Source of the DNA: Biomphalaria glabrata
Taxonomy: Eukaryota > Mollusca > Gastropoda > Planorbidae
NCBI RefSeq assembly: GCF_947242115.1
Contig: NC_074716.1
Location: 8,137,501 to 8,201,500 of the forward strand
Length of the DNA stretch: 64,000 nt
Direction of reading: 5' to 3'
A program made the position numbers and the translations under genes. Within the stretch, counting starts at the first letter, position 1. Every line of letters begins with the position of its first letter. A model generated the notes under the pieces. It ran no database searches. It worked only from the letters and a program-made list of their open reading frames with translations, and was not told where the DNA came from. This document shows positions 53,901 to 62,900 of the stretch, piece by piece.

Positions 53901-56900
53901 GGCTTTTAAGAAATGATTTAAGCCTTTTAGTAAAGTTCCCCTTTCAGACCTTTCGATCTATAGGGCAGATGATATAAAGTTTATCTGTTTCTATTGCCCA
54001 CAGTTAATGATGGTGTCATGTGGCCAGCACAATGACCAACAGCCTTTACTTTTCCCATACTAATATCAGGTACCCATTAGAGCTTGGTGAACTCAGAGAC
54101 ACCCAAAGATCCCACTATAAAAAAATCCCAGTCTTCACCATGATTCAAATCCAGGACACCCGGTTTGGAAGTTAAGCACTTTACCACTCAGCCACCCTCC
54201 TCCTACACTTTTTCTATAAATTTTTTAACTTTTAAACTTTTTTTTTTTCTTTCCTGCCAGGTTGTAGTCAAAGTGGAATCACCTTGTTATGAGATGAAAA
54301 AATTTACAATAGATGTGGTCAATCCATTTCATGAAGCAGGAGAGTTCCTCATTGCTCTTGTTGAGTCTTCCAGCGCAGTCGAGAGTTTTCATGAAAATAA
54401 CATGGCAACATCAAAAGAAAAAGTAAATATGTAGCATTATATTTTCCATCTGAAATGTGATTTAAAGAATGAGTTTTAAGAAAGAATCAATTGAAAGCCA
54501 TTTACCAGCCATCTGGTATGATTAACTAGACCACAGCTTCAAGTCAGTCATTTTCTTAAGTTAGCTAAAAGGATCTGTGACAACTCATTCTTCTTCAGAC
54601 TTGGTCCCATGACCATCTCCTGCCAGCCCCCATCTCCTGCCATCTCCTGCCAGCCCCCATCTCCTGCCAGCCCCCATCTCCTGCCAGCCACCATATCCTG
54701 CCAGCCACCATCTCCTGCCAGCCCCCATCTCCTGCCAGCCACCATATCCTGCCAGCCCCCATCTCCTGCCAGCCACCATCTCCTGCCAGCCACCATCTCC
54801 TGCCAGCCCCCATCTCCTGCCAGCCCCCATCTCCTGCCAGCCCCCATCTCCTGCCAGCCACCATCTCCTGCCAGCCCCCATCTCCTGCCAGCCACCATAT
54901 CCTGCCAGCCCCCATCTCCTGCCAGCCACCATCTCCTGCCAGCCCCCATCTCCTGCCAGCCCCCATCTCCTGCCAGCCCCCATCTCCTGCCAGCCACCAT
55001 CTCCTGCCAGCCACCATCTCCTGCCAGCCCCCTTCTCCTGCCAGCCCCCATCTCCTGCCAGCCCCCATCTCCTGCCAGCCCCCATCTCCTGCCAGCCACC
55101 ATCTCCTGCCAGCCCCCATCTCCTGCCAGCCACCATCTCCTGCCAGCCACCATCTCCTGCCAGCCACCATCTCCTGCCATTCTGCAATAGGTTTAGGTTA
55201 AGATAATCTTCAATTCTGAAGGAACCTCCTATACATGTAAAAGAACAAACAAAATGATTTCTGAGATAATTTTCTTTTCAATCAATTTAGGATATTAGGC
55301 TCTATAAATATCTCAGATGAAAGGTTAACCAAGGGTTCTCACAGTTTGTGCTTTCTCCAGGAGAACTGGAAAGATCATGGTAGTAGTAAACTCCTCAAAA
55401 AAAAAAGAAAGTTTACATATATTAACAAAATAATTTTGACTCTGTATCCAGATTTCAGTATGAAGACTGACTTTGACTTTCTTTTTTTTTTTAACCAAAT
55501 GAGTTTTAAAAGTGAAGGTCTATTTCTGTTCTCATGCTGTTTATGTCTATGTCGAAACTTGTAGGGCTTTAGAGAGTTAAAACCTTTTGATGGTATACAG
55601 TACTCTATATAAAATGTTTTTTAACTCTGATTTTTGTGTCCCAAATTAATCCTTCTTAAGAAACTTTACATTCTGCATAATATTGTTACGAATCTCACTA
55701 TCCAGGCTCTCTGCAAACTGCACCATACACCACCAACTTAAAGAACTTGACAAGTCAGGGCTCCAAAATAACGTAAAGGTTTAATGTCCATAAATAAGAG
55801 CCAATACTGTACAATTGGCAGCACGTAGAACAGTACAAATAGCTCTGCGATAACAAATATCTCTCCGATAACACCGTTCCGCCGTATCAAGTCTTGCACT
55901 ATCCTCTCCGTCTCGTTCCGGGCTTGCACTGGGTTCAACAGTTCGGGACTGCCTTCACACATTTGGGCTCGTTGTGTCGGACTCGATCACAGACCAAGAT
56001 CAAGACGCCGTTCGTCTCAACTGTACTTGACAGTACTCCGCACTGAACCGTCGTAATGCTCCGTACAGAACCACACCGTTGAACTGTGCTGTAGTCGACC
56101 GTGTTCTGAACTCCTGTCGTGAACCCGCTTTCTGAACCGTCTTGACTGCGACACCTCCGCTCTTTATATAGGGTCCCTACTGGCCTTCTAGAACCGGACA
56201 GAACGCCGCTTGACGTTTCTTGGTGGTCAGATGACTACAACTCTCGTGACGCTAATGAGCTCTGTTCACGACGGCGATTCTTCCCGAACCCTCTTGTTGA
56301 CACTCGTTTCGGCCGATCTTCGTAACTCGTCACGGTTGACCGCTCGTCTAGCGCTGACCTGGGGCGATTTGCGTCGGCTGACTACACTCACACCACTAAC
56401 CCCATCTGTGCCACCACCAGGTTTATAACAATATTTTAGGCCTAGCATTTATATCTAAATGAATACAGCATAGCCCTAAATGTACTTAGAGATAAGTTTT
56501 GACTTCATTGCTTTGTGTTTGATATAGCTGCTTAGTAGTCTAAAAAAATTCATCATTTCTTAAAACAAATTTTCAGGATAATAAAGCTAAATATAATTAT
56601 AAAAAAATTAATTTTCTGGCACTGAATATATTAGGTCTATTTCTTAACAGAATGAAATAAGACCATCCAAAAAATTGGTTTACTATTGTATACAACAGAT
56701 ATTATATCTTAGACAAAATCTAAATGGTTTGTGTAATGTTATGGTTGGAACTCTAGGGAAGCCAAATTCTGGGGTACTAAAATGGTTGATTTAAAAATAA
56801 AGAATAAACATATTAGATCTATTTCTTAACAGAATGAAATAAGACCATAAAAAAATTGGTTAAAAGGTATAAAATAGAGATTATATTTTAGACAAAATAT

Positions 56901-59900
56901 AAATGGTTTGTGTAATGTTGGAACTCTAGAGAAGAAAAATGCTGGGGTACTGAAAGGGTTAATTAAAAATAAAGAATGAATAACATTTATTTTTAACATG
57001 CTGGAATCAGTCTGACTTAACTCTTTCTCTCCTTAATTACTTTACATAATCCTATGGAATTATTCATTTTGCTCATTTATAGTTTACTTCCCCTGTTATG
57101 ATTAAACATGTATAACTTTTAAATTAAAAATTTTTAAAAATTTGGTATAGAATTAAATGGAAATGCATGCTCTTTTTATATAACACAAATGAATGTTTAT
57201 AAAACAAACAAAAAAAATTTAATATAGTCAAATCAACAATGGTATCATCAATTAGGAGAGAAAGAGTTAAAAAAATATTAATCTTTCTTTAAAGCCTGGT
57301 AAAAGTACAGCACAGAAGAAACCAGGAGACCAATTGTCAGACGCTATCCCCCTGCAAGTATTGTCATCAAACATAGAGGCTTCAAATCAGAAAACATGTA
57401 AGTTTTATCTGGAGCTACCTAGTGAAAACAAAAAGAAAAATTTAGGTTTCATTATAGGATTGATTTTTAAAAATTTGTATAACAATATTATAAAGGTGAT
57501 TGATATTAAAAAAAAATAGTTAAAGACCATTTCTGATTGATGATTATGTAAAGTATGCCAGATAGTATGTAAGTATGCCAGATAATATGTGTATTTAAAG
57601 GCCAGAACATTGATGAAACAGAATATTTATCATTTTTAGTACATTTCTTGTTTGACATAGAAAAAAGATTGTCTTTAGACTATAGGTCAGTGATACTGAT
57701 ACTTTAAAAAGAACAATTACCTCTGTAGTGGGATGGTCTCAAATTGAAGGAATATTTTGCAGAGACTTACTTAGACAAAGACACTTCTGTGCCATTCTGC
57801 CTATTTAGGGACACACTGTCTCCATAGAAATCAGTTCTCAGCAATGTCTGCAGCCTCTTCGCACAAGGTGTTCTCTGCTCTGAGGTCCTCTGTGAAGGTG
57901 CGCTGCCAAGTAACATGAGGATGACCCTGTTTGTGTTTTTCTCATAGCAGCCTTCATAGTATTGCTACCCTTGGGAGGCACAATTCATTTTGGCATATTC
58001 AAAAATGTTATTAATACCTTTGTACTTTTGTTTTTAACCCTTGACCTTATGATCTAGATCAAGTGTAAAGAAATAACATAAAATGACTGACAAAACCTTT
58101 CTTTGATAGGGATAATTGTTAACATAATTAATTTTTGTAAGCTGTCTAATATGCAATGTTAGTAGATTAATCACATTTGTTTTAACCCCTTTTCTCCTTT
58201 CACACACAAATACAGCTCAGATCCCAAAGCTGAAAGCTTTCTTCCTGTCGAGTACTTCAATTTACTTGGAGGCTCAAGGGAGTGTGGAGTTAGAAGTGTG
58301 TTACTTGCCTTTCACTGTTGAAGAGCGCCAGTGCTCAATCATTTTTGTGAATGATCAGATTGGAGAGTTCCTGTACTCTATAGAAGGAACAGCTCTCCAG
58401 CCTTTACCGTCTTACCTCCCTTACGTCCCCAGCAAAAACAGTGTTAGGATCAGCAGTGCAGCCGCAGCAGGTGATTATGTTTTGCTTATTTCTCTGCACG
58501 TGTTTCTCAGTGCTTATATTTTGGTTATTTCTCTGCATGTGTCTCAAAGTGATTATATTTTGGTTATCTCTCTGTTTCATGCTGTTATGTCTCTAAAGTG
58601 AACTTATACTTAGGTATCTTCAAGTAAACTGTTTATGCTGGTATGTTTGTGTCGCTAAGTACAGATTTATGTTTTTATGTGGGTTTTTTTTGTCTAAGTT
58701 GTTATGACATGATTAGGAATTAGTTATTTGTTTCGGGAATAAGGGGAAAGTTTTAATTAGCGACAAGTGACGTGACAGATCTTTAAAAAAAGAAGAACGC
58801 TCTAAGTGACGCTAAAAGGAAGACGCTTCTTGTAGAGTAGTAGACTTGAGTACAATAGAATAGATACAGATTTACGGACATAGCTGACAGCAGACGATTC
58901 CCTTCTTCATTATTAAATATCGTTATAGAACAACATCAGCGTCGACTACATATTTGATTGTTTCGGCCTTTCGCCGGTGTTACTGAATTAGTTGACTTCA
59001 GCGTTACTTCCAGTCAGATTTACACTAGACATATTGTCAAGAATCAACACCGCGCAGAGGCCTTTAACAAAATAAACCAATTTAGGCATTTGAAATGTAA
59101 GATCAACATTAAAATATTTTTTGCCTATGCAGGGACAGGGCGTGGCATGTTTGGTGGAGATGATGCAATCATTTATTGGAAATGTGAAGCTGGAATTACT
59201 CTGAAGGAAGTGTTGAAGATTCCCATCACCAACGCAGCTAGGGAGAGAGCACTCATGCTGGCTTCTCAGCAGGTTATTGCCCTTTTTTTTCCTTTTACAG
59301 TTACAGTACCAACATTATCTTCATGTTTCTGTTTCATTGAGGGAATGCACCATTGTGGTAACTGTTTAGCTTTTTGAATTAACTCTAGCTTTGGTTTAAA
59401 GAGAGGTTGAGTGGTAAAGCACTTAGTTCCCGAACAGAAGGGTCCTATTTTCGAATCTTCTGTGAAGTCTTGGATTTTTAATTTTGGGACTTTTAGGGTT
59501 CCCCTGAATCCACCCAACTCCTGATACCTGACATTTGTTGGGAAAGTAAAGTGGTTGGTTGTTGTGCTGGCTACATGACACCTTAGTTAACCATCGGCCA
59601 TAGAAACAGATGACTGTTATATCATCTGCCCTATAGATCACAATGTCTGAAAGGAGTACTTTACTTGACTATTTACTTTTTGATTAAAGGCATGGTGGCT
59701 GCGGTATAGCACTTGACTTCTAAACAGAGGGGACTCGAGTTTAAATCTGGGTGAAGACTCATATTTGGACCTTCAGATTTTTTAGGATACCCATGAATCC
59801 ACCCAGTTGGTGGAAAGTACAGGCAGTTTAAAGGATTGAAGATTATTAGGTCTTAGCATAAACCTACAGGAAGAAATGGGATGGCAGGGAGTAGGACTCA

Positions 59901-62900
59901 AACAATTGAGAAACAGTCTGGAGCACATACCACACAAATAGGCAGCCTGCCACTTCAGATGGATTATTGTGTTGTTCACATGACAAGTTTGTTATTGACC
60001 AACTAAAGAAACAAATGAGCCCTATATCATATGTCTCATGGATCACAAGATGTGAAGGGGGCAATTTATTTAACTTTATATTTGATTACTAGACAATATG
60101 ATTATTTTACTGTTGATTTCCACTCAAGTCCTACATTACGTTAATTGGGAATTTTTCATGATAAACTAGACAATGGCATGTAAGGAATAACAAAATTGAG
60201 CAATTACCTAAGAGCTATGAAATTGGATTCTGCAGTGCTTAAAAAAAGCACTAAATCTTAGAACTTGTAAAAACTATAGCTTGTCAACACTGTACACTAC
60301 AAAGTGGAGCTATTTATAGTTTTCCACCGTAAATGAAAATCTCTATTAGCTTTATTTCAATCATAAAAATTTTTAAATGAAATTTGCAAACATAAAGAAT
60401 TCCTTGTGTAATTTCTTTTTTTTTCTGTATTTGCATTATTTTAAACTGAATGTTTCAGCACATGAGTGACCTAGAAATCCAACGCAGGGCTGTTGCAGGG
60501 ACACTTTCTACCTGCAGCGTGAAGGCCAACACCATCAAACACATATCTAACAATCCAGATGCATTTGTCTCCCTTGCCAAGGTCTGCTATGTGACAATAA
60601 TAAACCTTCTCTTATATTTATTAACATAACATAGTTTTGAATATTTGAAGAGATTATTTTGTTTTCATTACTCTTTTAGTCATGAAGTGTCTTTTTTAAG
60701 ATTAAAATGAAAATGTGATTAAATGTTTTGGCTACAAGTTTTTAACTATTTTTACCATGACTATTTGGGATCCTTCAATCTGGAAGCGGCTATGGATCGT
60801 CTCATAGAAATGAGATGAATCCTGGGCATTAGCTATGATTAGATTGATGTCACCCACACAGCAGTTCTCCCTCGACATACTTTTGGTGTATCTGAAGAAA
60901 CAGTAAAGACGGATAAAGTTTGGGGTCAGCAATGTCCCAGGTCCTACCAGGGTGTCACACTGTGTGCTGCTAATTGCCTGAAGTTTATCTGCTCCTTATT
61001 TTTCCTCAGTGTCCTGAAGCCTTTCCCATGATTGGGTGTAACTGCAAGGCAGCAGAGGTTTGAATTCAGATAGATTTTTTCTTCATGTAGGTGGGTAGCC
61101 AGCTTTGGCTAATGAACCTCTTCTGCCTAAAGCTTACTGGTTTAGACACCAGTTGCTCACTTTTGCCCTTTCTTGTATTAGTGAAAACAGTTCCTCCTGA
61201 CTCAATATCTGAGCCACACATGAAAGCTGTGAGTTGGGCTGTTGTCACAGGCTTATTGATTCTTTGCCATTAAGAAGCATTTTATAGTGGAGTGCTTATA
61301 TCCATTACCACTTCTGGCAATGATGACATTGGGAAACTATGACCAAATACAAAAGAAATACATAATTCTTGTTTTTTGTTCAGCATTTATAGCAACTCTG
61401 ATTGCTGTCTTTATTTTTTTAGTTTTAGGAGTTTTTGTTTATCATCTTTTGTCTTAACTGTTCACATTCTGCTTATGTTATCCTAAAAATACATGTCATT
61501 AGTAGTTGGACATTAAAGGCTATGAACAGCCTTTCTTGATCTGCTTACCTTCAGTAATATTAAATCTTTTGTATTGTTGAACCAGAGTATTGGCCCAGTG
61601 GCTGATGTCTTCAGAGTGGAAATAGATTCTGATTTTTTTAAAGTCCCTAACATACTGGTCATGCCTGCGTCTAAAGATGGTCAAGGAAAGTGTCTACCAA
61701 ACATTGGGGATAAAGGTAAGCCAGTAAATTCTTTGCCATGATAAAGTAGCATGCTGTCCTTCTTAACTGTTCTGCACTGCCATACAGTGTTGGTTAGGCT
61801 GGGTTTTTGTCCTATTTGCGTCTTTCCGAGGAACAAAATTGGGGTATTCCAAGAGGGTAATATTGACAGTTTTTTAAAGTAGGATGCAGCTGGGAAGGTG
61901 TGTGAGGTTTATTGTATGGGTCTGTGAGGTTTATTCTGTTTAGAGGAAAAGAAAATGTCAAGTGTCCAGTTCTGAGTTGAAAGATTGTAACTAACTCTTT
62001 GCAGAGAAGGAAATTGAGGCTGGCATCAAGCTTAGTGTGTCTGGACTGCATTCTGTTCTTTTATTTGTTTGTGTCTTCTATTGGAAACTATTGAAACTTG
62101 CAGTGGTGGTTCCATCCTCCAGGTGGCTGTTCAGTTGAATAAAAGACTTAATAAATTGGAGACATGCTTGTTTGTTGAATAAGTTTTAAACATTCCTTTA
62201 AAAATGAAGATTATTTGTCAAACTTCCTTAAGAAATGAAGATTATTATATTTTATTTCAAACCTCCTAGAAAATGATGCTGGGTGGTGTTTGAACTTATA
62301 ACCATCCTGAGCCTTCTAGCTATCTTTCTCTAGAAAGAATGAAGCATATATTCATTTTATCTCCAGCTGATGTAGATGAAGAAAAATTTGCACTTCTACC
62401 CATTGAGTTCAGGGCACGAGAGGCTGGACACTATTCAACTACTATCACACTGAAGTCCTTTGATGATATAAGAGTCTACCGCATTGAGTGCACTGTAGTA
62501 AAAGAAAGCAACATAGCAGAACTAGAATTTAGCTCCCCAGTCCATCAAGTAGTCAGTCAGGACATCCCTATTGTAAGTAATGTTTTATTTTTTTGTCGTT
62601 TTGTATTTTGTTTAGACATCTCTATCTTTAATGTTAAATTCTGTAACTTGCCAAATGCAAGAAAGTAGAAGTGAATACAAAAAGATCTGGTATTGTCTTG
62701 TAGAGTTGTGTGTCGCACTTGGAACTCTAAGGCCAGCAAAAGTAAACAAAAGCTTCCTTTCACCAGCCTGAATTGGGCTGCGAGTTCCTCCTTTTTCGCC
62801 ACCCTGTCCGACGGGGGGTGAGACTTGAGGTTAAACTTAGAGGTTGATTTTGCATTCACTTTCAGTGGACATGGTCACTTTGGACTTGTGGACTAGAGAT

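Noticed and set aside
54548-55190. Open frames of about 190-210 codons on both strands, coding [10 protein letters not shown]-type or [16 protein letters not shown]-type repeats
   Set aside because: They are produced by a stop-free 17-bp minisatellite whose period is not a multiple of three, so every frame is open. They lie in a CFAP47 intron and have no splice signals of their own.
55355-55379. Possible extra CFAP47 exon after CTTTCTCCAG at 55359
   Set aside because: With its donor GTAGTA it would break the phase 0 join between exons 40 and 41, and it has no counterpart in the human protein.
55738-56448. Frames of 60-74 codons in GC-rich sequence, first considered a small gene or CpG island promoter
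   Set aside because: The block is a solo LTR with TG/CA ends and 4-bp target repeats.
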